Of a stretch of 64,000 bases of DNA, positions 10,730-21,740 are shown one piece after another. A program made the translations under genes and the position numbers. The notes below the pieces were generated by a model. It was not told where the DNA came from, made no database searches, and worked only from the letters and a program-made list of their open reading frames with translations. The stretch's first letter is position 1, and each line of letters starts with the position of its first letter. Source of the DNA: Flammulina velutipes (Eukaryota > Basidiomycota > Agaricomycetes > Agaricales > Physalacriaceae); assembly GCA_011800155.1 (NCBI GenBank), contig CM022368.1:1116001-1180000 (forward strand), read 5' to 3'.

Positions 10730-12798
10730 ATGCGCGGTCTATCAGTATTCCTCTTTTGTGCCGCCGCCGTCGCTGTGCGCGCCGCGAAGTACATAGTCCC
10801 CGGTGCGCGGTGGCATGATTCAGAGGGTAACCTCATCTCTTGCCATGCTGGAGGTATCACTAGAGAGGAAGGGACTGGTAAATTCTATTGGTTCGGAGAA
10901 CGCAAGGTCGAAGGGCAAGTCGAAGGTATGTTTGCGTCCCGTATTTTACGCAGGATGATATTCTAATTATACATCAGGCGGAGGTGTTAGTGTCTACAGC
11001 AGTGACGACCTTGTAAATTGGGACTATGGAGGTCTTGCACTCGGTATGGAGTTCTTCGTTCGCGTCTCGTAAGATCGCTGAAGCCGCGACTAGCACCCAT
11101 CGAGGGCCATTGGATTATCTCACCACAACATATTATTCAGCGCCCCAAAGTCGTGTATAGCCAAGACACAGGCCTCTATAACGTACGTTCAGGAAACTGC
11201 TTTTTTTGAAGACCGGCTGACGCGTCGCTCGCTTCCTTAGCTGTGGTGGTACGTTCTTTCCATCTAATCATGTTAGTCTCTTCTGAACCGACCCTTAGGC
11301 ATGCGGATAACTCAACTTACGGACTGCTATACCAAGGACTTGCTACCTCTCCTAACATTTCCGGCCCATACACGTTCGTTAGTGCCTCAACGCCTCTGGG
11401 GGACTTCAGTCAAGACTTTGGCTTGTTTGTCGATCGAAAAGACGGCGAGGCTTACGCGCTCTACTCCAATGGTGACTCTCGCGCTGGAAGGGACGACATC
11501 ATCTCCAAATTCAACAGTGATAGGACAAATCTTACTGAGGTTATCTACACCTTCCTCGGTACGCAATCCTAATACACCTCCTTGTCTCTGACCACTAAGC
11601 TTTATCCCAGATTATGACCTTGAAGCCCCGACCATTATACAAACCGACGAGTTCTACTACATCCTCATGAGCCACAAGACTGGTTATAGGCCTAACAGTG
11701 CGCGATTCTACAAATTTCCACTCCCAAGCGACATACTAAACTCTTATAGATGTCGTTGCCTTCCGTTCGCGCTCCCTAAGCGGCCCGTGGTCTCAGCCGT
11801 TCACCGTCGCACCTCTTGGTACCCGCACCTACAGCTCCCAGTCCGGGTTCTCCCTCACAATCGAAGGAACGAAGCAAACAACCCATCTGTACCTTGGAGA
11901 TCAGGTCTGTTCTCTCCTTCACTCTCTGCATCCAGCATCTCATCAACTCACAGTGGGACTCGAACTCTCTCTGGGAGAGCAGATACATCTGGCTTCCCGT
12001 TAACATCGATGACACCAAGGGCACTTTGGATGTTGTTTGGAAGGACCTGTATGAGCTAAACGTGTATGTCACTATCTATCCTCTCGTTTCGACACTACTG
12101 AAGACGCCGCAAGTGAAACCGGCGAATGGAGCTCTCCTGAGGGCACAACATACTACGCATCTGACGCCACAGTCGCCGGGAACGCATTCAAACAGGAAGC
12201 GGTACGGGTGTTCAATATTATTGAGGGGGCTATACTAATCACAAACTATAGAACTTTGCCAGCAATAGCATTATCGTCGCGGGAATTCGCGGAAATGATA
12301 GCATATTGACCTTTGAAGGAATCGAAGGAACCGGCGAGCCGCAATGGGTTTCTTTCTACTATCAAAGTAAGTCTGAATCCCAACAGCTCCTGCTACTGTA
12401 CTAATAAGTAACTAGATACCGACGACATGGGCTTTGGTGACCAACGTACGCTTATGGCCTCTCTCATACCTGCATCTACTGACATCCCTCAAAGCCGGAG
12501 GAAGCCCTGACCGCATTGGTGGCAAATGGCAGCTGAGGAGAATCGCGTCTGTTGTTGTGAATGGCAACACCGAGCAGGTCGAATCGCTCTACCAGCGTGA
12601 CTCAAACAAGGGGATTATCCTCTCTACACCTCTACAGGTTACTTTCCGTCAGGGAAACGACAATACACTTACAATCGGCGGATTGTCTAATGGCATTGAC
12701 TGTGAGTATCATCAGTCACTGAAGCTAACACGATTGAATTGACGTTGTCCATAGTTAATGGCGCCGACCTGGACAGGATTGTGGTCTACCCATCGTAG
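10730..12798 (+). CDS. Secreted GH43 exo-beta-1,3-galactanase with CBM35-like tail
   Basis: MRGLSVFLFCAAAVAVRA is a signal peptide. The five-bladed GH43 domain starts with PGARWHDSEG, CHAGGITREEG, KFYWFGERK and continues with SVYSSDDLVNWDYGG, RPKVVYSQDTGLY, SQDFGLFVDRKDGEAYALYS and DLEAPTIIQTDEFYYI. This is the pattern of the GH43 subfamily containing fungal galactan 1,3-beta-galactosidases. The conserved Glu in LEAPT and a Gln in SSQSGF agree with that subfamily, whose base is unusual (inferred from family knowledge). The C-terminal region (NFASNSIIVAGIRGND, PQWVSFYYQ, GIDFNGADLDRIVVYPS) looks like a CBM35 galactose-binding module. About ten short introns. Likely role: degrading arabinogalactan-protein side chains. 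Confidence 0.8.
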
Positions 12799-13000
12799 TG
12801 CATGTGTGCGTACCGTGACTGAATGTATGTTGTCTAATTGGAATATTGAACGCGCAAGTTTCTGCGATGGGTTCCGATTGAACGTGAACGTGGCGCAAAA
12901 TGTGCTAGACGGTGATCGCTATTAGGGTGTGCACTATGTACAGAACTACAGCAGTAAACAGGAAAATACACTTGAAGGTAGATATTAATCTAATATATCC

Positions 13001-15407
13001 CTAATGTACAAAAGTTCTTTCGCCACTACTTGGGGTGCGATTTCCGGTCTTCAACATCAATATGCAAAAGCCAGCAATGATGAAGAACACGGAGCTAGTG
13101 TAAACCGGTACAGTACGATCTATCGTAATCAGCAAACCACCTAAAATCGGTGCACCCATGCCACCTCTATAAACGGCTCAGCTATGGTTCAAAGACTCTG
13201 ATATCTGAGAAAGCTTACATTCTGGATAACGCGGATGCTATTCCACATGCAGTGCCACGGACTGAGTATAGTTAGCTTCGTTTGATACAACCAACCAAAA
13301 CGACTCACCTTCCGTGCCAAAGATCTCAGGTGTCCATCCATACAAAACAGCCCACATCGCCTATGAAGAGAAATATCAGGAAAGGTTTAAGCGTATAATA
13401 AAGGAATACCCACAGTTGAGCTAAGACCTAGCACAACGGTGCTCGCTCTAACTGCCCATGAGGATTCCACCATGGCAAACACGATGCAAAGGAATGCGGT
13501 AATGAATGTACTCGTTGCCAGAGATAAACGCCGCCCCAAGGGCGACTCGATAAGATATGCACCAAGCTATAGTGGAAATTAACTCGGTTTATTCAACAGA
13601 GAAGGAAATGCGTACAATGGCACCTGGACACCCGCCAAGTGTAAAAATGACTACATCCCATAAACTAGCCTCTATGGTTTTCGGTACGTCAGGCGTTGAA
13701 GTAGCCCCACCTTCCAAAAGTGTGGGGAGATATACGTTGAACATGGTAAATGCTACAGAAGCTAGTCAGATTTGAACCAGTGAACAGGATTGCGGCATAC
13801 CAAAGGCCATATTACACCAGACCACCCATATCAATATCGTCGTACGCCGCCATTCGGGAGTCAGAACCATTGCCACCCGATCCCACCACGCCCAAAGTGG
13901 ACGGCGAATCCACGATGGCAAAACACTGTATAGTTTCTTCTCGTATACCGATGATTGTCGACGAGAAAGTCGTGAAGGTGTCCTTGTGACTCCGGGTCGA
14001 GGCCGAGCAGGCGGGACATAGTCTTCGTCGTCGTCATCTTTGGGTGCCTCCAAGTCATCCGCAGGGAACACAAGCTCCGAATGCTCAACTGTTGGGGTCG
14101 TGAACGCATGGGAATCCAGCTGAGGGGGGCTCGTCCCAGTAGCACTGTAGTCCACTCTCTCAGGACTCTCCGCACCGGTTGGGGAATCGGTCTGTGGCCG
14201 TTTAGCATCATCTACATCGTCCAGTACCAGTTCCAAGGGCGAGCCGTTGAATTTGGATATGAGCTGTAGCGCTTCGACGGCCTCTTGGTGACGTCCAGCC
14301 GTCACTAGATACCTCGGTGATTCATGCAGGCGGAAGAATACCATACGCCCCATAAACATGAGGAGTGTCTATTTCTGTGTCAACGGGATACGAAGAGGCG
14401 CGAAGGTTGAACACACGATGAGACCCAGAACGATGAGAAGGTATTTCCACCCTTCGTTGTCCTCGCACGTTTCTGTCAAGTCTGTACAGGAATGCTGCGG
14501 GATGACGAGCAGGGCAATTACAGCAGAAAGCACCGAGCCTAAGGAGAAGAAGACGGATAGCGCTGTGACTAGGTATTTTTTGCCCTCGGGCATGTGCTCA
14601 AGCAGCAGAGTTCCGTCTGTCGGCATAGATCCCTATCCGGTGGATGAGCAGAGGTAACCCAGAGGAAAATGTGTACGTACCCCAACAGATGTTCCGAGGA
14701 AGAAGAGAAGTACACAGAGGGAAGTGTACGAGTATGATAACGATGCAAGCAGTCCGAAGACAGACGTAAAGAATAATGTCGCGTTGAATGCGGTGCTTCG
14801 ACCCAGTAAATCAGAACCTAACAGTGAATTATGAAACGGACTACGCCAGAAAGCAGGAATAATCACAAGTTCCCCAGCCCACAGCACCGATCATCATGCC
14901 GGCGAATAGTGACGAAGAGACAAGGCCGATGTAGCTGTCGGGGACTGCACACAGAAATCAAGATGATTTCGGAGAGGTTTGAGAAAATGTTTACCAGAAT
15001 AATGGTGCTGGACACGGGGCAATATGATAGCGACAGCTTGTAACCACATCTGGGGAAGAATTGAGAGGGTGATTAAATTATGCTCGACAGTACCGACGTT
15101 GTCAGCCATCCAACCTATATAATTTGTGTGAGCATGGATGATAGAGCCTAACAAGAGATACAACGCACCGAAACCACACAAGGAAACCAAAGTCCACTGG
15201 TAGCTGCCCATGCCAATGCGGTCAATAGTTCTGTCAAGCTACAAGAAAATGTAAGGACGGCATTTGAATAAAACCACTTGTACAACGCACTGGCGTTCGT
15301 CCATCGTCGTCTATGAGACGCTGTTCGACGTCGTCCTCGGCGCTGAAGTAGCCATCGGTCATTCCTTCAGTCCAAAAGCCGGAAGCACGCGGGGTCATAG
15401 AGGCCAT
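13001..15407 (-). CDS. MFS transporter, SVOP/SV2-like
   Basis: The start MASMTPRASGFWTEGMT gives an acidic cytosolic N-terminus, then LDRTIDRIGMGSYQW, the entry motif of synaptic-vesicle-2-related major facilitator proteins. Transmembrane stretches include TLFFTSVFGLLASLSYSY, LVTALSVFFSLGSVLS and LLIVLGLIVCSTFAP. The motif GGSMPTDGTLLLEHMPE before TM4-5 is typical of the SVOP group. A long hydrophilic loop (Ser/Pro/acidic, about 14000-14260) separates the two six-helix halves after LHESPRYLV. The last exon contains GGMGAPILGGLLITID and ends in GERTFVH. Around ten introns. The substrate cannot be read from sequence; phosphate, sugar and organic-ion roles are all known in the wider family. Confidence 0.85.
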
Positions 15408-15753
15408 CCTTTAAAATAGCAGTTGGATTGCTCTGTAAGCGTCGGGATCGGATGCCGGGGATGTCGTGAGGATGGCGAGCAAGGGAAGCGCATAGGCGAA
15501 TTGTCAAAATGAACTTGATTGAAAAATGCCCTGCGTCGTTGGATGGATGAAACAAATCAAGTTGAGCGTCGTCCAGGCATTCGTTCAGTAACTTCCGTAT
15601 GTGGCGGCCTCTCCGGCAATCACCGCTCGTCGAGTACAAATAGACAAACAGTCCTTTCTCTTCCTTTTGTTCTCCTCGTTTGCTCCTCGTTCTCTTTGTA
15701 CTGCGTCAGAGGACAATGCGTCCCCAAACTCTCGTAGCGGAAGCAAATCCGAC

Positions 15754-15760
15754 TATAAAA
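15754..15760 (+). promoter_or_regulatory. TATA box of the CFEM gene
   Basis: TATAAAA lies 74 bp upstream of the CFEM start codon. The rest of the 420-bp gap between the MFS and CFEM starts shows no gene. Confidence 0.6.
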
Positions 15761-15827
15761 GCAGACTCAAAGGGTACTGGTCTACCACTTGTCTCTCTCA
15801 AACAGCCAGACACTTTCTATCTGCACG

Positions 15828-16401
15828 ATGCGCTTTTCACTCTCTGCTGTCGCTCTCCTTCCGTTGGCTCTCGCATTATCGCCGCGCCAGGATCTGCCTA
15901 GTATGTCCTCGTTCATAATCAGTGAAAGGTTGCTAAATTCTTGTGTAGACTGCGCTATCACTTGTCTTTCTACTGCCGACTACGGTAGCTGCAACTCCTC
16001 CGACTACGGATGCCTCTGCAAGAGTGACACCTTCATCGAGGGTGTCGCCAGCTGTTTCCAGTCTACCTGCAGTGGCAACGACCTCACCAGCGCCACTGCG
16101 CTGAGCCAACAATTGTGTCTACAAGCTGTGAGTGGCGTCTTCCACTTCCTGTCCTCCGTCATCTAAACACCTTGTATAGGGCGTTACTATCACGCAGTCT
16201 TTATCCAGCGCTTCTTCTACCACCTCTGCCACCTCTGACGCCGAGAGCGCGTCAGCCACTGGCACAAACTCAGAGTCAGTGAGCTTGTCCAATTCCCTCC
16301 GCACCAGCTAATCTTCTTTCAGCTCTGACGGTGCAGCTTCATTACGCGTGGGCTCCATGTTTGCTCTATCTGTTGCTACAATGTTAGCATGGATGCTCTA
16401 A
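15828..16401 (+). CDS. CFEM-domain protein, probably GPI-anchored
   Basis: MRFSLSAVALLPLALALS is the signal peptide. The CFEM eight-cysteine domain follows: CAITCLSTADYGSC, DYGCLCKSDTF, VASCFQSTCSG, SQQLCLQA. Three introns (near 15902-15949, 16129-16180 and 16277-16321) are needed to keep the frame. After the domain is a Ser/Thr-rich linker (SLSSASSTTSATSD) suited to O-glycosylation, then a hydrophobic end (SMFALSVATMLAWML), as in GPI signals. CFEM proteins act at the fungal surface in haem or iron handling, adhesion or host interaction; which applies here is not visible. Confidence 0.85.
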
Positions 16402-16631
16402 AAGCAAGTTCTGGCCCCCATACAATCGTCGCAGACACATTCGACTTCTCGTACTTATCTTTGACTGTATCTTTGTATTCGTCGACCTGGTAGTCGTCCT
16501 TCGTAATCAATGTCAAATTACTCAATGAGTAACTTTCAATGAATGGGTAGTAGAATGGGTATTAGGTTGGTGGGTATCGTTACAAGACTTTGAGTACAGT
16601 TCGTGTCGGGTTAGTTTCAATAGTTAATGCT

Positions 16632-16640
16632 GATCAACAG
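16632..16640. repeat. Left 9-bp target site duplication
   Basis: GATCAACAG directly precedes the left inverted end of the transposon and is repeated exactly at 17355-17363. Confidence 0.85.
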
Positions 16641-17354
16641 CAGACTCCTTCCCATTCTCCTTAGCAGCGTAGAAAAAAAATGAATATCCTATGTGTGGCG
16701 GATTCTACTGACCGGACCGAATGATTGATGGACCCTTGAACTTTAATGTTGTTTTCTAAGCTGCTAAGGAGACTGGCGTAACTTGCTTGATGTGTTTGTT
16801 TGGCTGCAGCATTGACCAGAGGTAGAAGCCGTCTCTGACATCGTCCGTGTGAGGCTCATAGTCACTTCCACGCAATGCCACACAATGGAAGCTTTGGAAA
16901 AACGAGTTCAGCAAGATACTAAAAAAGTATTTGGAGTCAGACCGTGTCTCTGGCAGGCGCGTACAGTGTGCGGACCTGTGCGGACGGACAGATGTGACCG
17001 TGCTGTGACATAAAGTTACATCGCACCAAAACACCCCACATTGTGTGTCGTCAACCCAGGGATAATTCTGAGGGCATATATAGGCTCATTATCTTCTCTT
17101 ATGTCGGAAAAAATACCATTTATTTCCCTAGCACCTCAACTCTTATTTCACTGGAGTCAGTGGGGTGGACTTAATGCTGCAGCCAAACAAACACATCATG
17201 CAAGTTACGCCAGTCTCTCTAACAAGTTAGAGAAGTAAGTTAAGGTTTGGATTAGGTAAGTGGGATCAGTTGTGGGTTCGATTCAGTGAGATGCGCAAAT
17301 ATTATATTATATTTTCTCACTTCTAACTTGTTAGAGAGAGTGGGAAGGAGTCTG
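16641..17354. mobile_element. Non-autonomous DNA transposon (MULE-like MITE), 714 bp
   Basis: The element starts CAGACTCCTTCCCA at 16641 and ends with its exact reverse complement at 17341-17354 (14 of 14). It is flanked by a perfect 9-bp direct repeat, GATCAACAG, the target-duplication length typical of Mutator-like elements. Beyond the ends, the arms contain a further 45-bp inverted repeat (16769-16813 against 17173-17217, one mismatch). Each arm also carries its own internal palindrome: CTCCTTAGCAGC at 16657-16668 with its complement at 16760-16771, and a 17-bp stem at 17215-17231 with its complement at 17322-17338. No transposase frame is present, so it must have been moved in trans. It lies between the convergent 3' ends of the CFEM and copper radical oxidase genes. 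Family assignment is inferred from duplication length only. Confidence 0.85.
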
Positions 17355-17363
17355 GATCAACAG
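17355..17363. repeat. Right 9-bp target site duplication
   Basis: GATCAACAG, an exact copy of the sequence at 16632-16640, directly follows the right inverted end. Confidence 0.85.
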
Positions 17364-17423
17364 CCGTATGTTTGAGCAGACTGTACAACAATCAGTGTGA
17401 AGAAACGCATCGAGACTCAAAGC

Positions 17424-19726
17424 TTACTTCTCCAATGCGCCTTGATCAACATGAGGATCTTGACCATCTCCAACCATAATCTTCAATCCTGGACTTGGAA
17501 CATCGTCTTCGAGTACGTATAACCATGCAGGTCCGGGAGGGTAGATTTTCGCGTCAGGCGGGCCAGTCACGAACAACTGGTCACCTTCCAAGCGCGCCTT
17601 CAGAGCAACCATTCGCGAGTTAGCGTGGACAGCGTGTGTCACGTAGGCAAGGTCCATCAACACGACTAGACGTGAACATTAGATCACTTCTGGCGACAAC
17701 AGCCATGGAAATGTATACCTCTGATCGTCCCGCCACCCTTCGCAAAGTTGACCTTCATCTTCATCTCCCTGCCATAGCGGATTATTCGCGGCATGTGAAA
17801 AATTTGAGGCCTCTCGCCAGCCATATAGGGCGGACTCAACCATTCCACCCTGTACTCCGTGCCATACTGAACTTCGCTGCGATCCAAGTTCGGATTACTA
17901 CCAGCAATCATCACGTCTCCCTTGGGCGTGAGCGTCGCTACGCTGTGGTACAACCTCGGGATATTGCTAGTAGGCATGCCAGCGGAAGAGAATCTTTGCC
18001 CCAAAGGAGCAGCGGGATCGTAGAGGACAGGTGTAAGCGCAGGATGATCGGCATTGGAAAAGCCAACTTGGTCCTTGACATTGCCGTAGCCAGAGATGCC
18101 AGTCTTCGCGCCGTTGACGATCACGATCTTCCCGTCAGGAAGGAGGACCGCGTCAGGCATTAGACGAGCCTCGGGCATCTGTTCCACTTCCCATCCCTTG
18201 GAGATTCCTTCGTCTGTAAGCACCATTCGAGAGCACTGCGAAGAAGCGGGTTCTTGAGACGAGATGTCGTAGGCAGCACGGTGATCATCGATGGCAGAAC
18301 CGCCGCAAACCAAGATTTCGGGGGTGTAGTTGTTCTCTGGCGTCAAAGGTAGAAGTAGAGCTGTACCAGTCATAGGATACGTGACACGAACACCATTAGG
18401 GAAGGAGGGTAGGCGCCTTTCGGTATTCGCGGTCCAGTCGTAGATCATAGCGTCATTGTTCGCCGCAATGAAAACTTTGCCGTCGGGAAGGGAGAAAGCG
18501 ATGGGGAACAGGTTTGAATTCAGCGTATCGACCAGAAACGGAGAATGAATGGGCAAGCCTTCAGAGCCATGTATCGCCTTGGGTGGCCAAAACTCGTATG
18601 TTGGGTTGTTGTCCGTCACGTTGTTCATCCAACCACCGCGCTTCGAACCGCCGATAATCAAGGCGCTGCCATCGAAGATGCGTAAGATCGTGTTGTACCA
18701 TCTAGGGGAAGCCATCCTTATTCGCGAGTGGTTTTCGTACATGTCACATCCTTTCGCAGAGCCAGGATCGCATGGTTGGAAGAGACGAACTGCCTGCATG
18801 CCGTCGAGATCGCCAAAGTCAGCAGACGACGTACGGTCCTCCACGACTGGGTTGCCTCCCACGTTAATGAGTGTTCCATTGCTGAGAAAAGAGCCGCCAG
18901 CGCAGAAAGAGTTTGACTCCATTTGTAGTGGTGTGAGGGAGTGGGTATCAAGATTGTAGAGAGCAGCCCAAGCAGGGTGGTTGTTGACGTCGAGCGGATT
19001 GTGTTCGACTTTGTCGATGACGAGGGCGTGGGTATCTGAGACGATAGCAAGCTGCATAGCGTGTACGCCGGTGGATCCTTTTTGAGTGAGAGTCCAAGAC
19101 GGAGCAGTAGAAGTTGCTAAGAGATTGCCAAAAGAAGCTGGAGGAAATGGGTCTTGGGAAGACGGGAGCTCTGGTGCGCGCTGTGTAACGACCAGAGCGT
19201 CCAAGTCAAGCAGCGAGAAAAGGCGAGGGGTCTCGTTTTGATCATGACCTGCGTTCTTGATATTCAACACGTGCTTTCCCGGAGGGAGTCCATAATGGCA
19301 GAAGATTCGCTGCTGTCGTTGAGGAAGCGCGGTATCCCGCCAAGCGTCAACAGTGTCCACCAGCTTCCCATCGATGTACACATCCGCCTTTCCGTGATTG
19401 CGGCCAACATTGCCGAACCATTCGATGCCTGTACCAGAGAAACCGAAGATAACTGTGGCGCTAGGATCCACGGTAGTTTGTATAGAGCCTTCGACATATG
19501 AGCGTGAGTGCGATTCGATCCAGGTGCCGGTATAGTGAATGAAAGGCGAGGAGGAGTCGTAGCTTTTCGCGCCGAGTGGCACGTAGTATGGCGTGAATGT
19601 AGAGGGCTGAGTAGAGCCTGGTATTGTATGGCCATTCCAAGCGGATTCTTTCGCGAAAGAGATGCTCGCCAGTAGGCATGAATAGAGAACGGCGTATTTA
19701 AAAGAGCGGGAAGCCATCAAGGCCAA
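17424..19726 (-). CDS. Copper radical oxidase (glyoxal/galactose oxidase family) with extra N-terminal domain
   Basis: A secretion signal (KYAVLYSCLLASISFA) is followed by about 150 residues resembling a carbohydrate-binding jelly roll (FIHYTGTWIES ... KADVYIDGKLVDTVDAW ... GKHVLNIKN). The glyoxal-oxidase N domain and DUF1929 follow. The copper/radical residues can be placed: Cys in SNSFCAGGSF and Tyr in SPRWYNTILR (thioether-linked pair), Tyr-His in RLYHSVATL, and the last His ligand in AYVTHAVHANSR after the only intron (about 17666-17717). The enzyme oxidises small aldehydes or alcohols to acid or aldehyde plus hydrogen peroxide outside the cell, supplying peroxidases. Nearly intronless, unlike its neighbours. 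Substrate is not predictable. Confidence 0.9.
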
Positions 19727-20040
19727 GTTGTCGCGAGATGGTGGTGGTTGCCGTGTAAGTTGGGGTCAGACTCTGAATTATGTTTGGCTCAAATGACTTG
19801 GAATACACAAACCATGTTTTGATGAAGAAAGCAGCGGTTGAGCGCATTTATTCTTCTACTACGTCTATGTAGATATTATATGTGTTATAGCTGGAGCATA
19901 CACGACCCAAATTCTAGATCCAAACAAGTACTAGGAGTATAACTTAATGATGCAGTGTGGTGATAAACAATGGAAGGATGAACTTCCGTGCGAGATAGCG
20001 TAACGTGGATAGGGTATGCGGATGTAGGAGGGCAAGAAGC
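19727..20040. other. Intergenic region between oxidase and SAM synthetase genes
   Basis: Upstream region of the oxidase and 3' flank of SAM synthetase. An AATAAA-like signal on the minus strand (19847-19852) may serve SAM synthetase. No gene seen. Confidence 0.4.
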
Positions 20041-21486
20041 CTATAGCACAAGCTTCTTGGGCTTCTCCCAGCTGTAGTCGGGGTTACCTGAATTACAGTG
20101 AGCAAAGTTGGACGACTTATCAGGCAGAGTACATACCAAAGTGGCCGTAACAAGCAGTCTGGCGGTACTGAGGCTTTTGGAGCGAGAGCTCGCTGACCAT
20201 GACACCTGGCCTGAGATCCCAGTTTTTGCTGATGAGCGCGACAATTTCCTCGTCAGAGATCTTTCCGGTACCGTAAGAGTCGACATAGATGGACAGAGGC
20301 TCGGCAACACCGATGGCATAAGAGAGCTGGACAAGGATACGACGAGCGATGCCAGAGAACACCAAAGACTTGGCTATTCAAAGGTTAGCGAAGATGTCAA
20401 TGACTCTAGCAGCTAACATACCGATCCAGCGAGCAGTGTAGGCAGCAGAGCGATCGACCTTGGACCAATCTTTACCAGAGAAGGCACCACCACCGTGCGC
20501 TCCCCAACCACCGTACGAATCAACGATAATTTTACGGCCAGTCAAACCAGCATCACCCTGAGGACCGCCAATGACGAAACGACCTGAGGGGTTGATCTGC
20601 AAATCCGAGATCAGCAAAAGAAGCCGGTGGCAGTAGAAAAAAAAACTACGAACGTGGTATGTGGTATGCTCATCGAGGAGGTTGGCAGGAATAACCTGCT
20701 TGATGACCTTCTCCAACAGCTGCTGCTGGAGGTCGGCAAGCTCGATGTCCTCGGAGTGTTGGGCAGAGATGACAATCGTGTCAACTCGGAGAGGGATGGT
20801 AGCACCACCATCCTTCTTGTACTCGATGGTAACCTGAGTCTTGGTGTCGGGACGGAGCCATGGTAGGAGTCCAGAGCGACGGGCAGCGGCCATTGCAGAG
20901 TTAAGTTTGTGGGAGAGGACAACAGTCAGAGGCATGTATTCCTCTGTCTCGTCGGTGGCGTATCCGAACATGATACCTTGATCACCAGCACCGTGTCCCT
21001 CGAGGTCACCATGGTCAAGACCTTGAGCAATATCGGGGGATTGCTGCTCAATTGCGACGAGAATGTTGCAGGTCTTGTAGTCGAAGCCCTTCTCCGACGA
21101 ATCGTAGCCGATCTCCTTAATGGTGTTACGGATGATCTTCTGGTAGTCGAGCTTGGCGGTGGTGGTAATTTCGCCGAAGACCATGATCATGCCCGTCTTG
21201 GAGGCGGTCTCGCAGCCGACCTTCGACCACGGGTCCTCAGCCAAGCAGGCATCGAGCTAAGAGAAAGGAAAAGCATCGTCAAGAAGTGTTCACACACATG
21301 AAATGAAGGATGCTCACGATAGCGTCGGAGACCTGGTCACAGATCTTGTCTACAGTGAAAGATTAGTGGGCACTCAACATGGGAAAATTTTTAGCGCGCA
21401 CCAGGATGACCTTCACCAACGGACTCCGAAGTGAACAGGAAGTGACCAGGCTGGAGAGCAGCACGAACAGCGTGACCGTTGGACAT
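20041..21486 (-). CDS. sam1: S-adenosylmethionine synthetase
   Basis: The enzyme makes S-adenosylmethionine from methionine and ATP in the cytosol. All signature blocks are present: [17 protein letters not shown] at the start, [26 protein letters not shown], and the P-loop-like [43 protein letters not shown] (the GGGAFSGKD hexapeptide region). A C-terminal part ends in [21 protein letters not shown]. Four to five introns, one between HTTYH and INPSGR. Length is normal for the family (about 390-400 residues). Confidence 0.97.
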
Positions 21487-21740
21487 CTTTGGAGTGGAAG
21501 GAGGAAGAAGGAAAAGTCTAAGCGCGGACGACGAAGAGGGGAAAAGGTGTAGAAATCCTTGTACGATTTCAATATTTTAAACCAATGGTGAAATTACGTA
21601 ACAAAGCATCACGCCATCAAATTGCGTTATCGCGTCGAACGTTTTTCGCTTTTCAACGGCCCATCGATGAGGGTATTTTCCGTTTCAAAACGTGTATAGC
21701 ACGCCAACAATCACAATACAATAATATCTATGGACAGCCG

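Noticed and set aside
16756..17034. 92-codon minus-strand frame inside the transposon
   Set aside because: It lies across the inverted repeat, is not transposase-like and has no start context.
17260..17290. Possible tRNA gene at the B-box-like motif
   Set aside because: No cloverleaf stems or acceptor arm could be drawn around it.
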